Of a DNA stretch of 64,000 nucleotides, positions 34,102 through 41,743 are shown one piece after another; position 1 is the first letter of the stretch, and each line of letters opens with the position of its first letter. The notes under the pieces are model-generated. The model was not told the origin of the DNA. It was given only the letters and a program-made list of their open reading frames with translations, and made no database searches. A program made the translations under genes and the position numbers. Location: NCBI GenBank assembly GCA_033809515.1, contig JAPXLN010000008.1, positions 1 through 64,000 of the forward strand, given 5' to 3'. The stretch is from JAPXLN01 sp033809515 (GTDB lineage: Bacteria; Bacillota; Sulfobacillia; Fermentithermobacillales; Fermentithermobacillaceae).

Positions 34102-35361
34102 CTATTCACCCACTTCCTCTGCAAGTAGTTGAAGAACGCCTCGCTTCCACTGCTCCTGGCTGGCATGGGATACCCGTCCAATGAAGGCCTCACGAAGAAC
34201 TCGAAGCGACGGTAAAAGCTCCACTGAAGACCTATAACGAGCGTATTGCGGTTTCTGCAGGTTGCTTTCAGCAAGATAGATTGGTTCGCGGCGGAAGTTG
34301 ATATCGAGCATGCAGCGGTTAATCAGCCTCAAGGATTTATCCAGGTCTTCGCCGCCTCTTTGTGTCCTGAAAAGGTACGTGGCTCGTCCTTTGCCTTCAG
34401 TTGCAGTGGCTTCCATTGCCATGGCCTCTGCAAAGGTATCCCCCGACCTGGAACATATGGGGGCCAGAAACCACAGGTAGTCCTCCTCCAGCCCCGAAAT
34501 GAGGGCGCGCTTAAACCCGATTGATAACCTGTCGCTCCCGGAAAGGTCACGAAGAAACCGGTATTCCTCTCCTGCGCCGGCCTGATCCAACCGGTTCTCA
34601 AGCTCTTCCCATAGCTCCGGGGACACAGCCTCCAGATCGCACCTCCGGGCCGCCCGCCCCTCTTTCATTAGTCTTGCCGCCGCATGCACGCCGGAAGGGC
34701 CCAAAGACGGCACCAATTCCCGGCAAAGGGCCTGAGCTCTGCCTGTAAGGTCGTTCATACACCCGGCAAGGGTCCTCTTTAGCAGGTCTAGGTGGGAACC
34801 CATCTGAGTAAACCGAAACGCGTCGCCTAGCTCAGTCGTGATCTCCAAAGCCCAGTCTGCTTCCTGTACGGTATCGATGTCACCGTACGGAATTCTGACC
34901 GGGCGACCTCGTTGAGGGATGAAGACCAGAGCTGTCTGGTACAGCCTTACTTCGCTCTCGTAACCTTTTGCAGGAACACGACCTGTGACCACGAGAGCTT
35001 CAAGGCCTGCCTGGATCAACGTCTCCTCCATGAGCATATCCTTGAGTTTCAGCTCGTTGTGAAATCGTCTTATGGTGCGCAGAAAGTCCTCAAACCGGTA
35101 ACCCAAGTGGAAAAGAACCATGGTATCCCCTGAATAGAGGGGCAGTACGACCTTGTAGTCATCCTCAACCACGTCTTTGATATCCCTCAAAGAAAAGGTC
35201 GTTGCTGCCCCGTCTGCAGGCAAGAGGGCGAATTCCTCTTCAGACACCATAGCTGCCGCCTCTCCCCCTGCGATCTCAACGCCGCCTGGAAGCCGAAAGG
35301 AATAGCTCAACGACCATCTGACAGCAGAGTCGCCGCCTGTATCTGCTCGCAACGTCCCCAC
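34102..35361 (-). CDS. Protein with two tandem PH/GRAM-like repeats, unknown function
   Basis: A 419-residue soluble protein that I do not recognise. Residues about 38-100 and 125-190 look like two copies of one beta-rich module: each has a short strand, a DI..V.E.D(Y/W) turn, a GD.(M/A).(L/R)F strand and an (E/D)(F/L)L(R/K)RT helix, as in PH or GRAM domains. The C-terminal half is mostly alpha-helical and charged. GTG at 35361 follows a GGGGGT site. It heads a minus-strand operon with two zinc-ribbon proteins and an AraC-type regulator. It may be a membrane- or protein-tethered adapter (inference). Confidence 0.65.
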   Translation of the reverse strand: MGTLRADTGGDSAVRWSLSYSFRLPGGVEIAGGEAAAMVSEEEFALLPADGAATTFSLRDIKDVVEDDYKVVLPLYSGDTMVLFHLGYRFEDFLRTIRRFHNELKLKDMLMEETLIQAGLEALVVTGRVPAKGYESEVRLYQTALVFIPQRGRPVRIPYGDIDTVQEADWALEITTELGDAFRFTQMGSHLDLLKRTLAGCMNDLTGRAQALCRELVPSLGPSGVHAAARLMKEGRAARRCDLEAVSPELWEELENRLDQAGAGEEYRFLRDLSGSDRLSIGFKRALISGLEEDYLWFLAPICSRSGDTFAEAMAMEATATEGKGRATYLFRTQRGGEDLDKSLRLINRCMLDINFRREPIYLAESNLQKPQYARYRSSVELLPSLRVLREAFIGRVSHASQEQWKRGVLQLLAEEVGE

Positions 35362-35881
35362 ACCCCCAAGAGCCCGGTGGCCAATGCTGATCTTGTCTCT
35401 GTGGTCTGCTTACCCAACCACTATTCACATACCACTATTCACATATCACGTTGCTGAAGCATGGGCTTTCAGGAAATTGCGGGAGTTTCGCGATATTGCT
35501 AAACCGGTCGGGAGTATTTCGCAGACCCGTAAGATTGACTAACCTTAACAAGCGTAAAGAGATCTCCTAAGGGGAGCTATGCCCCTCACTGACGAGAGAC
35601 TATAGCCGTCTGGGCGCTCTTGGTCTTACATTTGCTTCGTCCTATGGTAGGCTTTGGTGACAGATGCAATGGCTTGAGGTCGTGTACAAGAGTCCGATTT
35701 CTCCAGCTAACAACATATCACGCATGCCAAACTCTGTCGCACGTTTCAGGTATAATTCATAGCCGGCTGCTTTGGAATCAAGGAAAGCAGCCGGTATCTA
35801 GAACGCGCACATGCACGCAGTGCAACCCACGGTTAACACTGCTGGAGGGCGATCTCGTCTACTGTGGCTGGACGATGACGT
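35362..35881. other. Intergenic region with a hairpin behind a TATAAT box
   Basis: 520 bases without a supported gene. Around 35574-35600 is a small hairpin (AGGGG...CCCCT). At 35751 there is a perfect TATAAT on the plus strand, but no good -35. Directly after it, 35763-35794, CCGGCTGCTTT and AAAGCAGCCGG form a perfect 11-base stem with a ten-base loop. A small RNA or the 3' end of an unknown transcript are both possible. Nothing matches a riboswitch I know. Confidence 0.4.
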
Positions 35882-36094
35882 TCACTCTCTCCTGGCTGTC
35901 ACCGGCTCTTGGGAAACCAGCCTGATGATCTCGTAGAGAGCTCCCAACCCAACCAAGGCATAGACTACCCTGGTCCACATGGTCTCCTCACCGAAAATGG
36001 CGGTGACCAGATTGAACCTGGACACTGCTATTAAGCCCCAGTTCAGACCACCTATAATGACCAAGACCCGCGAAATCCAATCGATGACCGACAT
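35882..36094 (-). CDS. DUF378 small membrane protein
   Basis: A 70-residue protein with two membrane helices of the DUF378 (YuzA-like) family: VIDWISRVLVIIGGLNWGLIAV, an acidic/Phe turn (RFNLVTAIFGEE), then RVVYALVGLGALYEIIRLV. Function is unknown. I choose ATG 36094, with AGGTG six bases away; a GTG at 36103 would add three residues. It appears to be transcribed alone. Confidence 0.88.
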   Translation of the reverse strand: MSVIDWISRVLVIIGGLNWGLIAVSRFNLVTAIFGEETMWTRVVYALVGLGALYEIIRLVSQEPVTARRE

Positions 36095-36164
36095 CCATTG
36101 CACCTGCTTTCCATTGATATGGTATCTCTTGCCTAGCAGGTAGTATGCTTTCCAGGAAGGAAAA

Positions 36165-36398
36165 TCATGCAGGACAGCAACGCGTGCAAGGGCCGACTGC
36201 CGGGTTTTGGCGGCGATCTGCGACCAGCGAAACCCAAGTTGGCGTTAGCTCGACATACAAGAGGTGGAGAACATGGCCGTTTGACGTTGAGGCCGTGGAA
36301 AACGTACCTACAATATGCCAGTACCCCTTCTCGTATGTGGTTACGCCCTCAAAATCCTGGCCCGCTGACTCTATTGTGGATTCGAGGTCAGCTGCCAT
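36165..36398 (-). CDS. Possible small protein or remnant
   Basis: A 77-codon frame with plausible codon use (DFEGVTTYEKGYWHIVGTFS...) but no clear ribosome site; AGAAGG abuts the ATG. It lies in an otherwise empty 344-base stretch (36104-36447) between the EamA transporter and DUF378 genes. The family is unknown. The tail (ADRRQNPAVGPCTRCCPA) is not protein-like. It may be the remains of a larger gene. Confidence 0.3.
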   Translation of the reverse strand: MAADLESTIESAGQDFEGVTTYEKGYWHIVGTFSTASTSNGHVLHLLYVELTPTWVSLVADRRQNPAVGPCTRCCPA

Positions 36399-36447
36399 CC
36401 TTCTGTCTGTGTTTCATCTCATGAACCCCGAGTTTTTGTTTGGCGTT

Positions 36448-37308
36448 TCAACCCATAGACATGACCAGGAGCCCAATCACCATTGCTCCACTGCCTATGA
36501 TTTTCAGTAGGCTGCGCTCTTCAGACAAGATGCGTGTTCCCATAATAGTGCCAATCAGAATGCTTATCTCTCTGGCAGGGGCGATGTAACTCACGGGACT
36601 AACTACCATGGCGGTGAGCACCAAGGTGTATGTAAGTGGGCAAAGCATGCCGATGCCCATAGCGTTCCTCCAATTCACCTTCCACTGTTCTGCGATTTCT
36701 CCCCGGTGCTTCGCAGCGTATGGTGTGAGCATAATGAAACGAGCCAGGTTCGTGCCCCATTCCATGAGAAGAGGGGGCACCATGGCCCGGCTCACAGCGA
36801 TCTTGTCGCATATGGTATACGAAGCTATCGAAACGCCACAAAGCAGTGCATAAACAACGCTTGACTTTGAATCGGACTCTGTGAGGCTGACAGGATTGCC
36901 GGCCAATGCAATGATGCCGAACGCCATGACCGCAATGCCGAGAATGCCCGGCCACGTAGGACGTTCGCCCAGAAAAGCTATGCCTGCGAGAACAGCAAGC
37001 AGCGGCCCTGTACCTCGTGAGACAGGGTACACTATGGACATATCGCCCTTTTCGTACCCTTTGCTCAGAAAACTGAAGTAGAACGATTGCAGAATGGCAG
37101 ATAACACAACGAATCCTACCTGGAGCCATCCAATGTTGGGTTTCTGCACACAAAGGATCCATGCAGCGGCAGGCACCCAGATAGCTATGGACAAACCTGT
37201 GAAAAGCCAAATGAATGGAGTACCTCCGGAAGCTTTCTTGGCCAGAAGGTTCCATGTTGCATGTGCAAACGCTGCGATGAGGATTAACCCTAGTGCAACC
37301 GGTGTCAT
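36448..37308 (-). CDS. EamA/DMT family transporter
   Basis: A 286-residue, ten-helix transporter of the drug/metabolite superfamily, with two EamA repeats. Seen: HATWNLLAKKASGG in helix one, YPVSRGTGPLLAVLAGIAFLGERPTWPGILGI in the first repeat, and SYIAPAREISILIGTIMGTRILSEE with KIIGSGAMVIGLLVM in the second. The substrate is unknown (amino acid, sugar-like molecule or drug). ATG at 37308 has GGAG just upstream. Downstream of the tRNA gene on the same strand but with its own ribosome site. Confidence 0.9.
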   Translation of the reverse strand: MTPVALGLILIAAFAHATWNLLAKKASGGTPFIWLFTGLSIAIWVPAAAWILCVQKPNIGWLQVGFVVLSAILQSFYFSFLSKGYEKGDMSIVYPVSRGTGPLLAVLAGIAFLGERPTWPGILGIAVMAFGIIALAGNPVSLTESDSKSSVVYALLCGVSIASYTICDKIAVSRAMVPPLLMEWGTNLARFIMLTPYAAKHRGEIAEQWKVNWRNAMGIGMLCPLTYTLVLTAMVVSPVSYIAPAREISILIGTIMGTRILSEERSLLKIIGSGAMVIGLLVMSMG

Positions 37309-37324
37309 GGCTACTCCAAATCAA

Positions 37325-37406
37325 CTTCCGTTCTTGTCCGGTTGCCGCTGCCTGTACCGGACACTTCTTCCGGTCCCCGGGCAGATTGCCGGACAGTTCT
37401 TCCGGT
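37325..37406. repeat. Repeated short palindrome downstream of tRNA-Pro
   Basis: CCGGACACTTCTTCCGGT (37357-37374) and CCGGACAGTTCTTCCGGT (37389-37406) are near-identical 18-base units, each an imperfect palindrome with CCGGA/TCCGG arms. A third, diverged copy lies at about 37325-37341. They lie just beyond the 3' end of tRNA-Pro and may help end or process its transcript. Confidence 0.55.
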
Positions 37407-37431
37407 TAATGGGTAGGCTTCGTGTTGAAGC

Positions 37432-37508
37432 TGGTCGGGGCGACTGGATTTGAACCAGCGACCTCATGGTCCCGAACCATGCGCGCTGCCAAGCTGCGCT
37501 ACGCCCCG
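37432..37508 (-). tRNA. tRNA-Pro (anticodon CGG)
   Basis: A complete 77-base cloverleaf on the minus strand. The acceptor stem pairs CGGGGCG with CGCCCCG. The D stem is GCGC/GCGC. The anticodon stem is CATGG/CCATG around the loop TTCGGGA, giving CGG. The T loop is GGTTCAAATCC, and the 3' CCA is encoded after discriminator A. It reads CCG codons. Confidence 0.95.
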
Positions 37509-37519
37509 ACACGTGACCC

Positions 37520-37549
37520 ATTATACCACTGGGCAGCAACTTCCAGCAA
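37520..37549 (-). promoter_or_regulatory. Promoter of tRNA-Pro
   Basis: On the minus strand, -35 TTGCTG and a perfect extended -10 (TGGTATAAT) are 18 bases apart. The predicted start is a few bases before the tRNA 5' end at 37508. A GA-rich octamer repeat begins five bases upstream of the -35, where an UP element would lie. Confidence 0.75.
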
Positions 37550-37554
37550 TGCTA

Positions 37555-37640
37555 CCTTCTCTCCTTCTCTCCTTCTCTCCTTCTCTCCTTCTCTCCTTCT
37601 CTCCTTCTCTCCTTCTCTCCTTCTCCCCTTCTCCCCTTCC
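37555..37640. repeat. Octamer microsatellite, eight perfect CCTTCTCT units
   Basis: CCTTCTCT is repeated eight times without error (37555-37618), then two CCTTCTCC units and a partial one. On the tRNA-coding strand it reads as a GA-rich tract. It is non-coding: the Ser/Leu/Phe/Pro repeat peptide it would encode has no ribosome site. Confidence 0.95.
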
Positions 37641-37737
37641 CAAACACACAGCCCCGGCGCTAAGCCGGAGCCGGCGTTGAAGGAGGTGCGCTGTTGATCA
37701 AGACAGACAAGCGTCCCGGCCTGATTGAAAGAAACGC

Positions 37738-37833
37738 CTAGAAGCACCAGCCTCCGCAGAGAATGAGGATAAGAATTATAAAGATTATGAAGCAGCAGCT
37801 GTTACCGCCGCCCAAGCCACCTCTGCCTGCCAT
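37738..37833 (-). CDS. YjcZ-like very small hydrophobic protein
   Basis: A 31-residue reading frame, MAGRGGLGGG followed by NSCCFIIFIILILILCGGWCF. It has a glycine-rich head, one strongly hydrophobic helix and a Gly/Cys/Trp tail. This is the plan of YjcZ-type tiny proteins of Bacillota, which are often linked to sporulation. ATG at 37833 has a strong GGGAGG site at proper distance. Cysteines are more numerous than usual for the family. It lies upstream of the tRNA-Pro region, in a 180-base gap. Confidence 0.7.
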   Translation of the reverse strand: MAGRGGLGGGNSCCFIIFIILILILCGGWCF

Positions 37834-37929
37834 GGTCATCCCTCCCTAAGAGCATCTGCTCCACATTATGTCTACCGGGTTCCACCTGTTACAAACAGGA
37901 GCGAAACCTGTGACGACGGCTGGCGCTTG

Positions 37930-38958
37930 CTACAGAACAACTGCTACCTTCATAGCCTCTCCTGTCTTTATCATCTCAAAGCCCGATTGAATGTCATCCA
38001 GACTCACAGTGTGGGTAATCAGGGCAGGGGTATTCATCTTGCCCTCTGACAAGAGCTCCAGGGCAAGATCCCACTGACGTTTCACCGAGCTTCTGGCGCC
38101 AACCACGCGAAGCTCATGGTAATGTATGAGATTGGTGTTCAGAGTTGCCGTAGGAGCGTTTTCAGGCAGACCGGCAAAGAACAGCACCTGTCCTGCCCTG
38201 GACGCCATCTCCAGGGCTTGAACCTGGGCTTGTGACGAAACACAGGCCACTATCACAACGTCAGCGCCCTGGCCGCCGGTGATCTCCATAACCGCCTGGA
38301 CCGGGTCAACCCTGACCCCGTTTACATAATGATCAGCCCCAAACTGCCTGGCCATGTCCAGGCGCCGGTCTAGGACATCTACCACTATGATCTGGCCGGC
38401 CCCTCTCATCTTTGATATGGTCAAATGCATGCATCCGATTGGACCCGCCCCGATAATGGCGACCCTCGATCCGAGGCCGACATCGAGCTTCTCGTGACCG
38501 TTCAGAACGCAGGCCAGGGGTTCGACTAAAGTGGCGTGGACAGAGGAGACACCGTCAGGAATCCTGATGACAAAACCACCGTCAAGGGTCTCTTTGCCTA
38601 TAGGGCGAAGCTCTGCGAAACCGCCTTGCCTTAGACCCCCGATCCTGCCCCTTTGAAGACACAGGTTCGGGCTCCCCGCCAGGCAGTAGCGACAGACCCC
38701 GCAGGTAGCAGGGCAATCAGTAACCCTCTGGCCCACTTCAAATCCACTGACGCCCTCCCCTACCTGGATTACAGTGGCTACCGTTTCGTGGCCCAGAATC
38801 TCGCCTGCTTGCTTGGACCCGTACTCAAACTTACGCAGATCGCTGCCGCATATGGCTGACGCTTCAACCCTGGTAAGCAGCCCTCCCGGCGGGCAGACAG
38901 GGTCGGGCACCGTCCGCACGACTATGTGCTTGGGTCCTTCAAAAAACGCTGCTTTCAT
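37930..38958 (-). CDS. Zinc-dependent alcohol/polyol dehydrogenase (threonine dehydrogenase-like)
   Basis: A 342-residue medium-chain dehydrogenase. The catalytic zinc ligands are in ASAICGSDLRKFEY (Cys) and EILGHETVATV (His-Glu). The structural zinc is held by CGVCRYCLAGSPNLC. The NAD(P) fold has VAIIGAGPIGCMHL. It oxidises or reduces an alcohol, polyol or L-threonine; the substrate is not certain. ATG at 38958 is preceded by two tandem copies of GGAGGCATCA, so the ribosome site is doubled. No operon partner is visible. Confidence 0.92.
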   Translation of the reverse strand: MKAAFFEGPKHIVVRTVPDPVCPPGGLLTRVEASAICGSDLRKFEYGSKQAGEILGHETVATVIQVGEGVSGFEVGQRVTDCPATCGVCRYCLAGSPNLCLQRGRIGGLRQGGFAELRPIGKETLDGGFVIRIPDGVSSVHATLVEPLACVLNGHEKLDVGLGSRVAIIGAGPIGCMHLTISKMRGAGQIIVVDVLDRRLDMARQFGADHYVNGVRVDPVQAVMEITGGQGADVVIVACVSSQAQVQALEMASRAGQVLFFAGLPENAPTATLNTNLIHYHELRVVGARSSVKRQWDLALELLSEGKMNTPALITHTVSLDDIQSGFEMIKTGEAMKVAVVL

Positions 38959-38960
38959 AA

Positions 38961-39040
38961 TGATGCCTCCTGATGCCTCCCGGCTTTCCGGCTTTCCAGC
39001 TCTCGGGCTTTCCAGCTCTCGGGCTCTCCGGCTTTTCCGG
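38961..39040 (-). repeat. Duplicated ribosome site and 16-base tandem repeats upstream of the dehydrogenase
   Basis: TGATGCCTCC occurs twice in tandem (38961-38980); on the gene's strand each copy holds GGAGG. It is followed by two perfect tandem copies of GGCTTTCCAGCTCTCG (38990-39005 and 39006-39021), then shorter variants of GGCTTTTCC. The tract lies in the 5' leader of the dehydrogenase gene and makes it purine-rich. Confidence 0.85.
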
Positions 39041-39261
39041 CTCTATCCCTGAACTTCGATTACTCGGGCATGCTTCCCTCTGTCTCATGCTTCCCAAAGA
39101 TGCCGTTTTGCAGATGCCTTCCCATGTGTTGCTCCCCATAGAGATTCTCCGCAGACGACTGTCCCGAATTTCACCGCATACAGGATCCTGACAGAAACAC
39201 GTCAAACTATAAGGTGCATGCATCCGGGGAAGCGGAGGCACGGCCAGAGGAGGCTCATCTC

Positions 39262-40059
39262 ATGCTCAATCAAGAAAACCCCCACCATGGAGGCACAGAC
39301 CACGGGGGCCAAACCAGGTACTCCAGACAGATCCTCATGCCCGAAATAGGAGAAAAGGGACAAAAGGCCCTGGCCCAAAAGAAAGTCCTGGTAGTAGGGG
39401 CCGGAGGCCTGGGCACGCCATGCGCGGCTTACCTGAGCGGAATGGGCGTAGGACACATAACCATAATGGACCACGACTCAATCTCCCTGTCAAACCTGCC
39501 CCGCCAGTTCATGTATGATCCGTCCGACATGGGCAAGATGAAAGCTGCGATTCTGGCCCAGAAACTCCACAAAGCCAATCCGGACATAATCATAGAACCT
39601 CTCACAATAGCCGCAAACCCCGACAGCATCCAGAAGGCTGCCGCCGGCTGCAACGTTGTGGTATCATGCGTAGACAACCCCCAAACCCGATACGCCATTA
39701 ACCAGGCCTGCGTACAGGCGCAAATCCCCATGGTAGAAGGCGGCGTCAGCGGATTTCAGGGCATGGCCACCGTCATTTGGCCAGGAAAAGGCCCCTGTTA
39801 CGAATGCCTCTTCCCGGCACGAAAGATCCGGCCCGAAACCTGCCTCCAGCCTACAGGCATAGCTGCCCCTGTACCCGGAGTCATCGGCTCAATTCAAGCC
39901 ATCGAAGTCCTCAAGATCCTCTTGGGCCAAGGGCAACCCCTGACCGGACAGCTCCTCATAGCAGACTTTCTCTCAGGCAACCTCAGCGTAATACGGGCAG
40001 ACAGAAAACCCGATTGCAGAATATGCAGTCACTTGCCTATTCACGACCCCTCCGCCTGA
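39262..40059 (+). CDS. ThiF/MoeB/HesA-type E1-like adenylyltransferase
   Basis: A 265-residue enzyme that activates the C-terminus of a ubiquitin-like sulfur carrier with ATP. It has the nucleotide loop VLVVGAGGLGTPCAAYLSGMG, the DHDSISLSNLPRQFMY block, the VSCVDNPQTRYAINQAC adenylation segment, and two zinc CxxC pairs (CYEC and CRIC). A likely transfer Cys lies in RPETCLQPTG. It lacks a C-terminal rhodanese domain. No ThiS/MoaD gene is adjacent, so the pathway (thiamine, molybdopterin or another) is open. ATG at 39262 has AGAGGAGG eight bases before it. Confidence 0.9.
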   Translation: MLNQENPHHGGTDHGGQTRYSRQILMPEIGEKGQKALAQKKVLVVGAGGLGTPCAAYLSGMGVGHITIMDHDSISLSNLPRQFMYDPSDMGKMKAAILAQKLHKANPDIIIEPLTIAANPDSIQKAAAGCNVVVSCVDNPQTRYAINQACVQAQIPMVEGGVSGFQGMATVIWPGKGPCYECLFPARKIRPETCLQPTGIAAPVPGVIGSIQAIEVLKILLGQGQPLTGQLLIADFLSGNLSVIRADRKPDCRICSHLPIHDPSA

Positions 40060-40090
40060 TCGATATACAAGGCTGAGGGGGTAGTCTTTC

Positions 40091-41500
40091 ATGCGCTCAA
40101 GCGAGCTCATTTTGATATTAGAGGTAGCCTTGCCCGCGTTCGGTATACTTGTCTCCCTGACTCTCGCCAGGCCAAGCCCTATTTGCATCGTGAACATGCT
40201 TCTTTCCGGATGCTTTGGCGCAGGTCTGGTCCACTATGCTTCTCAAAGAAAACTTCAAGATGCCCTGGCCAGGGCAGGCAGGGAAAAGGGACGCTCAAGT
40301 CCTGCAGAAGAAGGCTCTTCCATTCTCGCCAGAACTGATTTGGGTGAAACTGATTATGATCATAGACTCGGCTATGAACAGGCCCTGGCAACCGGCCACG
40401 CACCCGGCGCCATACGCCCTGCCGGGCCCCAGGATGCACCCGTTGCACCGCCCTATGCCGTGCCCCAGGCCGCCTCCTACCCCGGACCCATCCTGGATCT
40501 TCTCGCAGAGGAACTGCAGAACCTGGGCCTGTCTCTTAGAGGCGTCATCGAAGGGAACAGCAGACTTGCGGAACAAGCAGGCGAAATAACGCACCTCGTG
40601 ACCGAGATCAACAGCACATTGGACCAGCTTTCAAGCGGAACAGGCAAGCAGGCGGCCCGTTACGTGGAAATTGCAGAACTGGCAGGCAAAATGGCCGAAG
40701 CTACAAGCAGTGTATCGGTCCATACAGAATCCATGGCGGCATCAGCCGACCAAACGTTGTCTGCAGCAAGGCTGGGAGCTCAGGCAGTCTCAAGAACCGT
40801 TGAGGAGATGAAGGCAATCAGGGAAAGGGTCCTTGCCAACGCCGATCTAATTGAAGAGCTTGGCAGAAGGTCAACCCAGATAGGCGAGATCGTTGCAGTC
40901 ATAGGCGAGATAGCCGACCAAACTAACCTTCTTGCCCTCAACGCTGCCATAGAAGCTGCCCGGGCCGGAGAACAGGGCCGAGGCTTTGCGGTTGTGGCCA
41001 CAGAAGTCAGGCGCCTGGCGGAAAAATCAAACAGGGCTGCAAAAGACATTGCCCTTCTCATAAACGACATAGCTGCAAAAACCGCCGAGGCCGTGGCAGC
41101 TATGGGGAAAAGCACAGACCAGGTAGAAGCGGGAGTGGTTCAGGCGGAGGGAGCCGGACGCGCCCTCAAGGAAATCGACAGGGTTGTCGAACACTCAACA
41201 ACCCAGATCAGGCAAATATCGCGCAACGCTGCGGAAAACGCCAAACGCATAGAAGACCTGGTGAACTCCATAGAAGAAGTGACCGAAATCACACAACAGA
41301 ATTCAGACAGCATGACACAACTTGCCGAGGCCGACTGGTTTAGCATTGCCATCCGCACTTTTGACACAGACGCCCAGGCAGCTCTAGAGCAAGCTCAAAG
41401 GTCAGGCCAGGTTCTTGAGGAGCTCTGCCGCTTCGTAGAAAAAACGTCTGCAAAAAGCAAGACGCCTGAGCCCCGTAACACTAACAGTTGCACTATGTAA
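40091..41500 (+). CDS. Methyl-accepting chemotaxis-like signalling protein
   Basis: A 469-residue protein. The N-terminus has two membrane helices close together (residues about 5-25 and 30-50) with almost no external loop, so it has no outside sensor domain. A Pro/Ala-rich linker follows to about 140, then the coiled-coil signalling domain with the near-invariant hairpin tip IGEIADQTNLLALNAAIEAARAGEQGRGFAVVATEVRRLAE. There are no che genes nearby. It probably senses a cytoplasmic or membrane signal, or has a non-chemotaxis role. ATG at 40091 follows GAGGGGG. Confidence 0.9.
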   Translation: MRSSELILILEVALPAFGILVSLTLARPSPICIVNMLLSGCFGAGLVHYASQRKLQDALARAGREKGRSSPAEEGSSILARTDLGETDYDHRLGYEQALATGHAPGAIRPAGPQDAPVAPPYAVPQAASYPGPILDLLAEELQNLGLSLRGVIEGNSRLAEQAGEITHLVTEINSTLDQLSSGTGKQAARYVEIAELAGKMAEATSSVSVHTESMAASADQTLSAARLGAQAVSRTVEEMKAIRERVLANADLIEELGRRSTQIGEIVAVIGEIADQTNLLALNAAIEAARAGEQGRGFAVVATEVRRLAEKSNRAAKDIALLINDIAAKTAEAVAAMGKSTDQVEAGVVQAEGAGRALKEIDRVVEHSTTQIRQISRNAAENAKRIEDLVNSIEEVTEITQQNSDSMTQLAEADWFSIAIRTFDTDAQAALEQAQRSGQVLEELCRFVEKTSAKSKTPEPRNTNSCTM

Positions 41501-41700
41501 GCTACTACTGCACCTTTACATACTGAAATCCGGGCTTGCAATGGGTTCCGTCACAGGACGCAAACCCGCCCAATGACGCAAACAACATAACCAGGGCAAA
41601 GAGGTCAGACAATGCTGTAACGTTTCTTCTCAGCCGGATAGTCGAATTTGACCAAGCTTTGACCCGGCTCAGAACATACATGAATGCTTAGTACATGAAA

Positions 41701-41736
41701 CCTCCTGAGGCAAGGGAACACTACCTTTCCAGGAGG
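41701..41736 (+). promoter_or_regulatory. Hairpin that hides the ribosome site of the AAA+ gene
   Basis: CCTCCTG (41701-41707) pairs perfectly with CAGGAGG (41730-41736), which contains the AGGAGG used for the TTG start at 41744. An inner AAGG/CCTT pair extends the stem. In this fold the gene cannot be initiated, so a protein, RNA or temperature-dependent switch is plausible. Confidence 0.6.
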
Positions 41737-41743
41737 TATCGTC

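Noticed and set aside
37555..37640. CRISPR array
   Set aside because: Units are 8 bases with no spacers, and no cas genes are present in the window.
37422..37697. Repeat protein of Ser/Leu/Phe/Pro units
   Set aside because: It is only the translation of the octamer microsatellite and part of the tRNA complement; no ribosome site.
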